Source of the DNA: Bradyrhizobium sp. sBnM-33 | GTDB taxonomy: Bacteria; Pseudomonadota; Alphaproteobacteria; Rhizobiales; Xanthobacteraceae | Length of the DNA: 64,000 bases | Direction of reading: 5' to 3' | Assembly (NCBI RefSeq): GCF_032917945.1 | Contig: NZ_CP136624.1 | Span: 8,288,501 to 8,352,500, forward strand | In this document: one piece after another, positions 35,265 to 43,861 of the stretch | How positions within the stretch are numbered: position 1 is the first letter of the stretch | Layout: the number at the start of each line of letters is the position of its first letter | Position numbers and translations under genes: made by a program | Notes under the pieces: model-generated | What the model was told of the DNA's origin: nothing | The model's input: only the letters and a program-made list of their open reading frames with translations | The model's database searches: none

Positions 35265-36456
35265 GGGCGCCGGGTTGAACATTCTTCTGTTGACCAGCGA
35301 GTTCGCCCCCGCGATGGGAGGAATTGGGACTTACGCGCGCGAAATTGCGGCGGCGGCGAGCCGGCTCGGTGCCAAGGTCACTGTGGTGGCGCCGGACTAC
35401 GGACGGCAAACCGCCGACGACGACCGCATCCTGCCCTTCGAGGTCGTTCGCTACAGCGGCGGCCTCCACTCCATGCGCGACATGCCGCGCAAGATCATGC
35501 TGGCACGCCGCGGCGTCCGCTGCGACCGATATGACGTGGTCCACGCCGCCGATTGGCCGTTCTTCATTCCGGTCGCGCTTTCGAGATGGCGAACGCAGGC
35601 GCGGGTATTGATGACGGTACATGGTACCGAGATCAACGAAACGCAGACCCCGCTGAAGCGCATGGCGATCCGCAGCGCCGGCGTGTTCGGGCCGCGGACG
35701 GAGGTCGTCGCCAACAGCGGGTTTACCGAGATGCTGTTCCGCGAGCGGTTTGCCGTCGATCCGCGCCGGATCAGCGCGATCAATCTCGGTGTATCGGAGT
35801 TCTGGTTCGGCGGACGACGGACGCGCCGGGAGATTCGCCTGGCCCATCGTCTGCCGGAAGATCGGCTCGTGATGATCACTGTGGCGCGGATCACGCGCCG
35901 CAAGGGGCATCATCTGACGCTTGCCGCGTTGTCGCAGCTTCCGGACGATCTGCGCAATCGCATCACGTGGCTCGTGATCGGCCCGGACGGAGAAGCCGAG
36001 TATGTCGATGCTCTGCGGCGCGACGCCGAAGCGGCGGCCTGCGACATTCGGTTCCTCGGCCCGCAATCGAACGAGGACATCCGCGATCTCTACGCCGCCT
36101 CGGATTTCTTTTGCCTGACGGGTCTCCCCGACACGACCGGCCGGGTGGAGGGATTTGGATTGGTGTATCTCGAGGCCGGGGCCGCCGGCCTGCCGAGCGT
36201 CGCGACCGACGTCGGCGGCGTGCCTGACGCCGTGCTCGCCGATGAGACTGGAATTCTCGTGCCGCCTTCGGCCGAGAGCATATCGCGGGCGATCGCAGAG
36301 TTGGCCGCCGATCGGAATCTGCGCGCCATTCTCGCGGCAGGCGCATCCTCCCATGCCCGTGCCCTTTCATGGGAACGATGCGCGGCGATAACCTATGGCC
36401 TGCCCTACGCCGGCAAGCCGGCATCTGCAGACCGTGCCATCGGAATAACGGCATGA
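35227..36456 (+). CDS. Glycosyltransferase family 4 protein
   Basis: GT-B retaining transferase of 409 residues. It has LLTSEFAPAMGGIGTYAREI at the N-terminus, VARITRRKGHHLTLAAL in the donor domain and RVEGFGLVYLEAGAAGLPSV with the E-x7-E motif. ATG 35227 has AGGA 7 nt upstream; TTG 35275, 11 bp after the previous stop and with its own GAGGG, would remove the long overlap and begin exactly at the family start. The stop overlaps the following secreted-protein gene (ATGA). Confidence 0.88.
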   Translation: MPADLPLRRRLAEGAGLNILLLTSEFAPAMGGIGTYAREIAAAASRLGAKVTVVAPDYGRQTADDDRILPFEVVRYSGGLHSMRDMPRKIMLARRGVRCDRYDVVHAADWPFFIPVALSRWRTQARVLMTVHGTEINETQTPLKRMAIRSAGVFGPRTEVVANSGFTEMLFRERFAVDPRRISAINLGVSEFWFGGRRTRREIRLAHRLPEDRLVMITVARITRRKGHHLTLAALSQLPDDLRNRITWLVIGPDGEAEYVDALRRDAEAAACDIRFLGPQSNEDIRDLYAASDFFCLTGLPDTTGRVEGFGLVYLEAGAAGLPSVATDVGGVPDAVLADETGILVPPSAESISRAIAELAADRNLRAILAAGASSHARALSWERCAAITYGLPYAGKPASADRAIGITA

Positions 36457-36866
36457 AGCTGCTGGTCGCGACCGCGATGCTGCTGACGCTCGCAAGCGGC
36501 GCAGCGCGGGCGGACAACGAGAACTGCCGCAAGAGCCGCGAGTATCTCCTGGGAACGCCCGGCGGGGACCTGTCCCTGACGCCGCAGGCCTATAACGACC
36601 TGTTCAAGATCTGCGTCGCGGCGTCAGCCATGCCCAACGTGAAGGATGCGTATATTCTGCGGGATGGCGGCATCGCCGTGGTCCCCAAGCAGGACAGCGT
36701 TTCAGCGACGGCAGCCACGCTGGCTCAGTTCTGCGACGCCTATCCTCGCGGCGTGCTCCGCTTCATCACCCGCAAGGAAAAGCTTTCCATACACTCCGTA
36801 ACCGACGTCGCACGGATGTCGTCGACCTCCTCCACGCCATGCAAGAAGATCAAGGGGCTTTCTTGA
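36453..36866 (+). CDS. Small exported four-cysteine protein at the end of the glycosyltransferase operon
   Basis: A 137-residue protein with a clean signal peptide (MKLLVATAMLLTLASGAARA, cleavage near residue 20). The mature part is about 117 residues with four Cys (NENC, KIC, QFC, TPC), which could form two disulfides. I do not recognise a family. Translational coupling to the preceding glycosyltransferase (ATGA at 36453-36456) argues that it is real and functions with the exopolysaccharide locus. The end of the gene lies in a 9-bp inverted repeat. Confidence 0.72.
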   Translation: MKLLVATAMLLTLASGAARADNENCRKSREYLLGTPGGDLSLTPQAYNDLFKICVAASAMPNVKDAYILRDGGIAVVPKQDSVSATAATLAQFCDAYPRGVLRFITRKEKLSIHSVTDVARMSSTSSTPCKKIKGLS

Positions 36867-36870
36867 TCTT
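36846..36870. terminator. Possible bidirectional hairpin between convergent genes
   Basis: A 9-bp perfect inverted repeat (AAGATCAAG / CTTGATCTT, 7-nt loop) spans the stop codon of the small exported protein and faces the convergent methyltransferase gene. No T-run follows on the plus strand, so termination is only possible. Confidence 0.35.
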
Positions 36871-36891
36871 GTGCGTCATCCGGCCACCGCT

Positions 36892-37872
36892 TCATTTTTG
36901 CCGGTTGTAGTAATCCGGCATGTCATGCGGATCCATCGCCTGTTCGGCCCGGCGCCCGAGAAAGAAGAAGCCACTGGCGGCATCCGCTGCGGCGCGGCCG
37001 CGGCCGAACGCATCGAGATATCTGATCCAGAAGAACGGCAGCACGATCAGCCGTGACAGCTTGTTGCCCGCGCCGAGCGCGCGCGCGAAGTAGCGGATCG
37101 ACCATTCAAGCGCCACACCGGCGCCGCCGACCGGTCCGGCATTGATCTCGGAAAATCGCCTGAACAGCCAGCGGTGACCGCTCTGCGTGAAACGCGAGAA
37201 GTCATAGGCCCGCTCGTGCACCTGCTGCATGAACGGCGTCTCGGCATAGACCAGGCCTTCCAGCCGCAGCACCCGATGCAGCTCGGCAACGACCGTTGCG
37301 GGCTCCAGCACGTGTTCCAGCACCGCCTGCACCCAGACGCCGTCGAACACGCCGTCTTCGAATGGTAGACTGTGGGCGTCAGCCACCAGCACGGTGTGCG
37401 GCGAAGCATAGACGTCGGTACCGACGAGCTCGATGGAGTCGTCCCGGTAGAGTTCGTCTGCGCCCAAACCGATCGTCCCGCCTCCGACAACGAGCACAAC
37501 CGGCCGCCTCGACTCCCGCTTCAACAGCTCGATGAATGTTGCGCTGTTGGCGACCGCAACCGGATTGCCTCCGAAGGTAAGGCGATGCAGCCGGGACCCA
37601 AGGGAACGACGGCTGACGTCCCGCTGCAGCGCCGAGCCATTCTCGGCCTCGTACATCCTGCGTTCAAAAATACTGGCTGCGAAATCGATCAGCACCGGCT
37701 GGGCGCCGACCATCGGAAACCCGGCCCTACTATAATCGCAGGCACGGTTCGAGCAGGAGGGCTCTGACCACACGTTCCGCAGCGGCGACGAGCAGCGAGG
37801 ACAGCGAAGACGCTTCTTCCAGTGAGCGGGTTCCGTATTCGCTAACGAACGATCGACGGCAGAAAGCTGCAA
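36892..37872 (-). CDS. SAM-dependent methyltransferase with N-terminal zinc ribbon
   Basis: A 326-residue class I methyltransferase. The N-terminal region has a four-Cys knuckle (CPRC then CSNRAC) like the zinc ribbons of Trm112-type or sugar methyltransferases. The SAM motif VLVVGGGTIGLGADELY is followed by DAHSLPFEDGVFDGVWVQAVLEHV and a motif III-like LRLEGLVYAETPFMQ. It converges on the exopolysaccharide operon, so a sugar or polymer methylation role is plausible but unproven. No ATG precedes the zinc ribbon; TTG 37872, with a weak AGG upstream, is the best start I can see. Confidence 0.78.
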   Translation of the reverse strand: MQLSAVDRSLANTEPAHWKKRLRCPRCSSPLRNVWSEPSCSNRACDYSRAGFPMVGAQPVLIDFAASIFERRMYEAENGSALQRDVSRRSLGSRLHRLTFGGNPVAVANSATFIELLKRESRRPVVLVVGGGTIGLGADELYRDDSIELVGTDVYASPHTVLVADAHSLPFEDGVFDGVWVQAVLEHVLEPATVVAELHRVLRLEGLVYAETPFMQQVHERAYDFSRFTQSGHRWLFRRFSEINAGPVGGAGVALEWSIRYFARALGAGNKLSRLIVLPFFWIRYLDAFGRGRAAADAASGFFFLGRRAEQAMDPHDMPDYYNRQK

Positions 37873-38439
37873 AGAAGGACCTCATGTCATTTCTTCTGCC
37901 CTGCCCGCTCGCAATCGATGCTATTTCGAATGCAACGACAGCGCAACAATGCGGGACCGGGAACAATTCGGATGGTTGCAATTGGTGTCGCAGGAAAGCT
38001 GCAGCCAGATGCCACCGTGAGGGCTTGCGAAAAGCAACGCACGAACCCGCCCTGCTGTTTCGCACAAATTTTAGGATTTCTCGAAACGCCTTCCGGCCGG
38101 CTCGTTTCGCATCGCCTGGTTGGCGACATCGGCTTCAGCGGGCGTAACCCGGCATCTGCCCGATCAGATGAAGAGCTGGTGGTCCGATAACAGGTGCGTA
38201 GCGCCGCTGAGCGTGATGGACGCATGATCAATCCGGCTCATGCCGTCCCCGATTGACTCCCCCGCCTTGAAACTGCGTGCCACATCATGTCTGACCATCT
38301 CGCTGAAAATGAACGCATCGCGGCTTGTGCTGTTCAGGAGGTCGCTAACAGTCCGGCTTCGACGAACGCTGGATGATCAGGCGCTGCCTGCGCAATCTCG
38401 TGTAAACCTCGTGCGCCCGCGATCCATAGGCGCAACTCG
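37873..38439. other. Non-coding stretch upstream of the zinc-ribbon methyltransferase
   Basis: About 570 bases with only short, overlapping open frames of no recognisable family on either strand. I see no RNA gene or repeat. Together with the adjacent broken glycosylase it looks like a decaying interval. Confidence 0.4.
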
Positions 38440-38970
38440 CTAAACAGCCTTCGAACCCTCGGGAGAATGCTGCCTGCTACGAGCGCCATTTGAGTACATT
38501 GCCGATACTTTCCAGGCTCGGCGCAGATCAGCGACCATCTTACGCCAAGCGTCGCCGTTCGCCCCACCGAAGCGGCGGACGTAGGCCGGGTGAAAAGTGA
38601 TTTGCAGGACGGCCATCAAATTGGAGCTTTGCCTTGCGCGACGCTCGGAGCGAACGCGACGCGCTGAATAGGCGAGCCGCGGTGCTGCCGAGTGCAACGA
38701 CTACGCGCGGCTTGGAGCGCCGGATGTCCGTCAGTACCGCGGCGCCGTAATGATTGATTTCCTCGATAGTTGGAGCGCGATTGCGTAGCGTGGATTTTTC
38801 CGTGTGTTCTATAGGCCGAAATGGAATTGCGTTGGCCAAACGCAGCTGTCTGAGGTCGATCCCAGCCTGCTCGAGCAGTTTGCGCAACGCGCAGCCGGCC
38901 GGCCCGACAAAGGGCCTGCCCTGCTCAGCTTCTTCGGCGCCAGGCGCCTCGCCGCGGTTGCCGGAAGAGA
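38440..38970 (-). pseudogene. Frameshifted uracil-DNA glycosylase (family 4-like)
   Basis: Two adjacent minus-strand frames together give one glycosylase. From about 38953 the first reads GEAPGAEEAEQGRPFVGPAG, then LRKLLEQAGIDLRQLRLANA, RNRAPTIEEI and VVALGSTAARLF, down to KLQFDG. The second supplies LQITFHPAYVRRFGG, MVADLRRAW and the stop at 38440. They join near 38608-38620, where one base appears to be missing. Motif 1 (GEAPG, FVGPAG) and the C-terminal HPAY are those of Fe-S family 4/5-like glycosylases. The first part lacks a clear start and the usual N-terminal Cys cluster. A sequencing error at the junction could mimic the frameshift. Confidence 0.75.
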
Positions 38971-39194
38971 CCCTCGGGCGCGACCCGGCGCTGATCGAGT
39001 CGCTTGTTGGCAGTGTTTGTCTCGGCCATCGGTGTCTACACTCGCCAAAGCATGGTAACGCGAATGTCGTTCGTCTATCTCATCGAACTTGCTGTTGCGA
39101 GTGACGACCTACGCAACCCACTCCAAGCTGAGCGTTGCCAACATGATCAAGGGCATCAGTGCCGTTCGACGGCAAGAAGCTCTGACATCGGCCT

Positions 39195-40037
39195 TTAATG
39201 CGACATCAGTACCGGAACGGTCATCGTGTCGAGAATGCCGCGCGTCACGCCCCCGAGGACGAACTCGCGCAGCCGCGAATGGCCGTAGCCGCCCATTACG
39301 ATAAGGTCGGCCGACAGATCTGCCGCATGCGACAGGATTACACTTGCGACATCGCTCCCATCGGCGATGAGCGCTTTGGTGCTGCTGTTCAAGCCGTGGC
39401 GCGCCAAGTGTCTGCCAACGGCCGCCAGGGATTCTTCATCCTCCCGACGGCCAATACCTACGTTGATCACCTCGATCGACTTCGCGCGCTCCAAGAACGG
39501 CATGGAGTCCGCGAGCGCCCGCGCGGCGGTGCGGCTTCCGTCCCAGCAGACGAGAATGCATCCGAGTTTGATGCCGTCCTTTTGGATACTGGGTACGACG
39601 AGGATAGGCCGTCCGGATTCAAACATCGTTGCTTCAGCGGCAAGCCCCGTGGAGGTCGTCGCTTCGGGCTCGGTCTGCGCAACGATTGCAAGATCGAACG
39701 TCCGCGCAATACGGCCAAACGTCCTTGGGATTCCTTCAATGCTGGTCTCGATGATCTGCGCCTCGGCAGGAAGATGAGCCTGCGCCGCTGCCTGTTTGAA
39801 TCGTTCGATGGCCCCGTTTGCCGCCCTGGCGCTCTCTTCGCGCAGGGCCTCGATCACGTCGGCCGGAACAGCCTCCATGCCGCCGGCCACAATCGCTGGA
39901 GAGTGACACATTGCGATCCCTGCAATCTGGGCATCAAACATCGTGGCGACGGAGATCGCGTACGCTGCTGCAGGATCGCGAGAGTTACCGGTCGCTAAGT
40001 TGACGACAATATCCCGAATCACGGCCAGCCTCCTCAT
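39195..40037 (-). CDS. Universal stress protein, tandem UspA domains
   Basis: A 280-residue cytoplasmic stress protein with two Usp folds. The second half keeps the ATP-binding G-x2-G-x9-G motif in GGYGHSRLREFVLGG; the first is degenerate (RTFDLAIVAQTEPE). ATG 40037 starts with MRRLAVIRDIVVNL, the usual first strand. Two-domain Usp proteins of this type are common in rhizobia, often in stress or low-oxygen regulons. I found no anaerobox-like site upstream. It neighbours a broken DNA-repair gene. Confidence 0.9.
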   Translation of the reverse strand: MRRLAVIRDIVVNLATGNSRDPAAAYAISVATMFDAQIAGIAMCHSPAIVAGGMEAVPADVIEALREESARAANGAIERFKQAAAQAHLPAEAQIIETSIEGIPRTFGRIARTFDLAIVAQTEPEATTSTGLAAEATMFESGRPILVVPSIQKDGIKLGCILVCWDGSRTAARALADSMPFLERAKSIEVINVGIGRREDEESLAAVGRHLARHGLNSSTKALIADGSDVASVILSHAADLSADLIVMGGYGHSRLREFVLGGVTRGILDTMTVPVLMSH

Positions 40038-40317
40038 GATGAGCCGCCCCTTGTGGGGCAAAGGGCTTGCAAGTTCGTTCGTGCAAAACGGCCGCTCAAA
40101 ATGAAGAACTCCGGGTGGCCAGCATTAGTTCCGAGCGCAAGGCCAGTGGAGCGGTCCCGCCTGGAGCAGGACACGTCCGATATCCTGTGGCGCTATTCCG
40201 AGATCGCGAAAACCTGGGAGTTGCGGAGACGCGACGTTGTCGATCCTCATCAGATCGACCTGGTTCTCGTGACGAGAGGCTGACGGAGCATCTCGCGATT
40301 GTAGCAGGATTGCTCCA

Positions 40318-40578
40318 TCATCCGCTGTGTCTCAGCCGCTGCTTGGGCCAAGTTGCCGGCTGCGGCGAGAGCCGCCCGCCGTGCGCCTCATCGTGCATCG
40401 ACCGCAAATAGTGCTCGGCGTGCTGAAGATAATTTTCAGCTGCGATCAGATCGCCCTTCAGCGCTTCAGCGCGAGCCAACTCGACGTAGCGCTCGTAATT
40501 CCTTTGTGCGTTCTGAGACTGCCTCGGGAGGCGGGTCCTGACGACTTTGCTTTTCGGTGACCGTGTTCTTCTCGCCAT
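40318..40578 (-). CDS. Short DUF4167-domain protein
   Basis: An 86-residue basic protein. The core NAQRNYERYVELARAEALKG, then DLIAAENYLQHAEHYLRSM, is the DUF4167 signature found in larger alphaproteobacterial proteins, which usually have long disordered tails. Here only the domain and about 20 residues remain. The function of the domain is not known; basic character hints at nucleic-acid binding. No clear ribosome site precedes ATG 40578. The 280 bases between this gene and the Usp start hold nothing recognisable. Confidence 0.72.
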   Translation of the reverse strand: MARRTRSPKSKVVRTRLPRQSQNAQRNYERYVELARAEALKGDLIAAENYLQHAEHYLRSMHDEAHGGRLSPQPATWPKQRLRHSG

Positions 40579-40611
40579 TGTGCTAGCTGTAAAATGATCT
40601 TCGGCGCAAGG

Positions 40612-41115
40612 CTATCGCCGGCGACGCGCTCTGGTCCGGGCTGCCTTTTTGGCTGCCGCGGAGCGCTGCGCCGGGCCTTTGGTCTTTGCGGCCTTCCGAG
40701 CCGCCGCTGAGCGGGCCGCGGCGGAGCGACGCGAGGCGGCGCTTCGTGCTTGTTTCGACAGCGCCGCGCGCGACGCCGTGCTGCGTGGTTCACGCTTGAG
40801 GGTCTGCGATACAGCACGTGAAACGCGCGGCTGGCGTCGGGTTTTTCGCTTGCCCTGGCCCGCCTCATACGCGTATTCGGCGCTTTTGCGGGTTCTTGCC
40901 TTGGCCTTGCCTTTTGCCGGCGGACGGAGCGGAACACCCGCGCGCCTCGCCTTGGACAGGCCGATTGCAATCGCCTGCTGTGGCGATCTCGCTCCATGTT
41001 GGCCGCGGCGAACTTTGCGAATCTCCTCATGCACAAACTCGCCCGCCTGGGTAGTTGGCGATTTGCCCGCGCGTTTGGCCCGCTTGGCCTTCTGCACTGT
41101 TCTTCGCTCTGGCAT
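40612..41115 (-). CDS. Histone H1-like Lys/Ala/Arg-rich protein (DUF6496-like N-terminus)
   Basis: A 167-residue very basic protein. The N-terminal 60 residues (VQKAKRAKRAGKSPTTQAGE, HEEIRKVRRGQHGARSPQQA, IAIGLSKARRAGVPL) form a conserved block seen in rhizobial DUF6496 proteins. The rest is low-complexity Ala/Lys/Arg/Ser (RSAAARSAAARKAAKTKG) ending in RARRRR, like bacterial H1 tails. A GGAG precedes ATG 41115; the frame is open further upstream but without this composition. DNA binding or compaction is likely from composition; no enzyme domain is present. Confidence 0.75.
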   Translation of the reverse strand: MPERRTVQKAKRAKRAGKSPTTQAGEFVHEEIRKVRRGQHGARSPQQAIAIGLSKARRAGVPLRPPAKGKAKARTRKSAEYAYEAGQGKRKTRRQPRVSRAVSQTLKREPRSTASRAALSKQARSAASRRSAAARSAAARKAAKTKGPAQRSAAAKKAARTRARRRR

Positions 41116-41530
41116 GATCGTCTCCAGTTGGTACGTCGCCCCACAGAACGGCTTCGCCACTGGCCGTTCTCTCAAGATACTAACGTCCAACCGCGGGAAA
41201 TGGTCCCGCAGGCGCGGCCAGGCGAGTTCCTCACGAGCACCAATCATGCCCCCGGTCTACCGGAGGGAATCAGATCGCCGGAGGACCGGCACCCATCCGG
41301 TCGTCCAGCAGATCGTTGGACCCGGATTCATCAAGCAGACGAATCCGATGCGGCGGCACGGTCCGCCGATGCAGGCATTTGCGTCCTGCGAGGGCAACAG
41401 CTTCCGCATCAACTATCGCAAATCGTTCTGCGCCTGGACCCAATCGCGGCGAAATGCACGCGACGCTGTACGGCGAATTGGGCGCGACCTTGGGCTGGAT
41501 GGCCCCGCCAGGACCATGGAAAGTCCACCC
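41116..41530. other. Intergenic stretch between H1-like gene and tRNA terminator
   Basis: About 415 bases without a credible gene. It holds the promoter side of the H1-like gene and the DNA downstream of the tRNA terminator. I see no further structure. Confidence 0.4.
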
Positions 41531-41565
41531 AAAACGAAAACTCCCGCAGCGTCAGCTACGGGAGT
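41531..41565 (-). terminator. Intrinsic terminator of tRNA-fMet
   Basis: Read on the minus strand, a hairpin with ACTCCCG/CGGGAGT outer stem and AGC/GCT inner pairs (41540-41565) is followed by TTTTCGTTTT. It lies just downstream of the tRNA 3' end. Confidence 0.8.
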
Positions 41566-41576
41566 GTCGGTATCGT

Positions 41577-41653
<77 letters not shown>

Positions 41654-41976
41654 TTAAACCGTTGCACTGCCTTCGAAAAACCGGACCCGAAGTGAAAGCC
41701 GGCCAACGCGTGTTCGCGCCGATCGATCCCGTCCGGAGGCTTCCTGAGAAGGCGACCCGGGCAAGGCCATCGGGTGCGAGGGGTATGTATCAACGTCACC
41801 CTGCTTTGGAAAGGGGCAAGAAGGAGCTTTTGCAGATTTTATGACAGCAAAAACGAGGGGTTGGAGCGCCAAAACCGGCCTTTGGAACCACTCTTGCCAT
41901 AAACGCCGCAAAAGCGGAGTTTTGCGCCCAAAGCCGCGGCTCATCAGGTCGCCAGAACAAAAATCCGGGAGGGGGA
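41654..41976. other. Intergenic region upstream of tRNA-fMet and the GMC oxidoreductase
   Basis: About 320 bases between divergent tRNA and oxidoreductase genes. It should contain both promoters. I see no other gene, and no convincing repeat. Confidence 0.4.
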
Positions 41977-43590
41977 ATGGGCGTGACGGATATCTTCGAT
42001 TTCGTGGTGGTGGGTGGCGGCTCCGGCGGCTGCACGGTGGCGGGACGGCTATCGGAGGATCCGAAGACGTCCGTGGCGCTGCTCGATGCCGGCGGCAGGA
42101 ATGACAATTGGGTGGTCACGACGCCGTTCGCACTCGTGCTGATGGTCGCCGGCAACGTCAACAACTGGGCCTTCAACACCGTGCCGCAGAAGGGCCTCAA
42201 CGGCCGCGTCGGCTATCAGCCGCGCGGCAAGGGTCTCGGCGGCTCCTCGGCGATCAACGCGATGGTCTATATCCGCGGCCACCGCGCCGACTATGATCAA
42301 TGGGCGTCGCTCGGCAATACCGGCTGGTCGTTCGCCGATGTGCTGCCCTACTTCAAACGCGCCGAAGACAATGCCGATTTTGACGGCGAATATCACGGCA
42401 AGGGCGGTCCCCTCGCGGTCAACAAGTCGCGCACCGGCAACCCGGTGCAGCAGATTTTTCTGCAGGCCGCGCAGGAGGCGCAATTCCGCCTGCGCGAAGA
42501 TTTCAACGCCGACGAGCACGAGGGCCTCGGCATCTATCAACTGACGCAGAGGAACGGCGAACGCTGCAGCGCCGCGCGCGCCTATATCCACCCGCATATC
42601 GGAAACCGCGCCAATCTGCGCGTTGAGACGCATGCCCATGCCACCCGCCTCCTGTTCGAAGGCAAGCGCGCGGTCGGCGTCGAGTACCGGCAGGGCAAAG
42701 AGCTGAAGCAGATCCGCGCCCGGCGCGAGGTGGTCCTCTCCGCCGGCGCGTTCCAGACCCCGCATCTCCTGATGCTGTCGGGCATCGGCGATAGCGCCGA
42801 GCTTGCAAAGCACGGCATTGCCACCGTGCACCATCTGCCCGGCGTCGGGCAAAACCTGCAGGACCATCCGGATTTCGTGTTCGGCTACATGTCCGATAAT
42901 CCCCACTTCAACGGCATTTCACTTAAAGCGCTGCCGCGGCTGCTGCGGGCCATCCGACAGTATCGCCGCGACCGCACCGGGCCGATGACGTCGAACTTCG
43001 CCGAATGCGGCGGCTTCCTGAAAACCCGGCCCGATCTCGACATCCCCGATATCCAGCTTCATTTCGGCATGGCGCTGGCCGACGATCACGGCCGCAAACG
43101 CCATCGCGGCACCGGCTTCACCTGCCACGTCTGCCTGCTGCGGCCGAAGAGCCGCGGCAGCGTTTCGCTGCTCGGCGCCGATCCATTTGCGCCGCCGCTG
43201 ATCGACCCGAATTTCTTCGGCGAGGCGGAGGATCTGGAAACCATGGTTGCCGGCTTTAAGACCACGCGCCGGCTGATGGAGACGCCGGCACTGCGCGCGT
43301 TGCAGAAGAAGGAGATGTTCACGGAAGGCGTCCATGCCGACGACGACATCCGCAACCTTTTGCGCGCCCGGGTCGACACCGTCTATCATCCGGTCGGCAC
43401 CGCCAAGATGGGCGTCAACGATTCCCTCGCCGTGGTCGATCCGAAGCTGAAAGTGTACGGCGTCGGGGGATTGCGCGTGGTCGATGCGTCGATCATGCCG
43501 ACCTTGATCGGCGGCAACACCAATGCGCCGACGATCATGATCGGGGAAAAGGCCGCCGATATGATCAGAGCGGAGATGCGGGTGAATTGA
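41977..43590 (+). CDS. GMC family FAD-dependent oxidoreductase (choline/alcohol dehydrogenase-like)
   Basis: Flavoprotein of 537 residues that oxidises an alcohol. The FAD-binding motif FVVVGGGSGGCTVAGRL is at the N-terminus. GLGGSSAINAMVYIRGHRAD is the GMC signature 1, and SAGAFQTPHLLMLSG is signature 2. The active-site region is VYHPVGTAKMG, followed by the C-terminal GGNTNAPTIMIGEKAADMI with the conserved Asn. The substrate is not determined; choline, aryl alcohols and polyethylene-glycol-type alcohols are all known in this branch. Strong GGGAGGGGG precedes the ATG. Confidence 0.92.
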   Translation: MGVTDIFDFVVVGGGSGGCTVAGRLSEDPKTSVALLDAGGRNDNWVVTTPFALVLMVAGNVNNWAFNTVPQKGLNGRVGYQPRGKGLGGSSAINAMVYIRGHRADYDQWASLGNTGWSFADVLPYFKRAEDNADFDGEYHGKGGPLAVNKSRTGNPVQQIFLQAAQEAQFRLREDFNADEHEGLGIYQLTQRNGERCSAARAYIHPHIGNRANLRVETHAHATRLLFEGKRAVGVEYRQGKELKQIRARREVVLSAGAFQTPHLLMLSGIGDSAELAKHGIATVHHLPGVGQNLQDHPDFVFGYMSDNPHFNGISLKALPRLLRAIRQYRRDRTGPMTSNFAECGGFLKTRPDLDIPDIQLHFGMALADDHGRKRHRGTGFTCHVCLLRPKSRGSVSLLGADPFAPPLIDPNFFGEAEDLETMVAGFKTTRRLMETPALRALQKKEMFTEGVHADDDIRNLLRARVDTVYHPVGTAKMGVNDSLAVVDPKLKVYGVGGLRVVDASIMPTLIGGNTNAPTIMIGEKAADMIRAEMRVN

Positions 43591-43607
43591 CGCTGGCCAA
43601 ACTTATG

Positions 43608-43729
43608 CCGTCATTGCGAGGAGCGCGAGCGACGAAGCAATCCATCTATCCGTTATGCCGCGCCATGGATTGCTTCGCGGAGCCTGTCATCGGCGCGCAT
43701 TCGCGCGACCCGTTGGCTCGCAATGACGG
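43608..43729. repeat. Dispersed palindromic repeat, CGTCATTGCGAG family (copy 1)
   Basis: Starts CCGTCATTGCGAGGAGCG and ends in its complement CTCGCAATGACGG. Inner arms GAAGCAATCCAT and ATGGATTGCTTC are also complementary, so the whole unit can fold as a long hairpin. A second copy is at 48322-48411. This is the common Bradyrhizobium intergenic repeat type. Confidence 0.85.
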
Positions 43730-43861
43730 GGATAGAGCCGTTTTCCGGGATCGAAATATGCAGTATCGGCGGACCTCGAAGCCTTATCAGCAGCACCTGA
43801 CTTGGCTAGAGTGGCCGCATCGGACTACAACAAAATCACCTGACACAACGGGAGGAGAACA

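Noticed and set aside
40458..41144. An Arg-rich 228-codon frame overlapping the H1-like gene on the same strand
   Set aside because: It is the same region read in another frame; the chosen frame gives the Lys/Ala repeats and the conserved N-terminal block.
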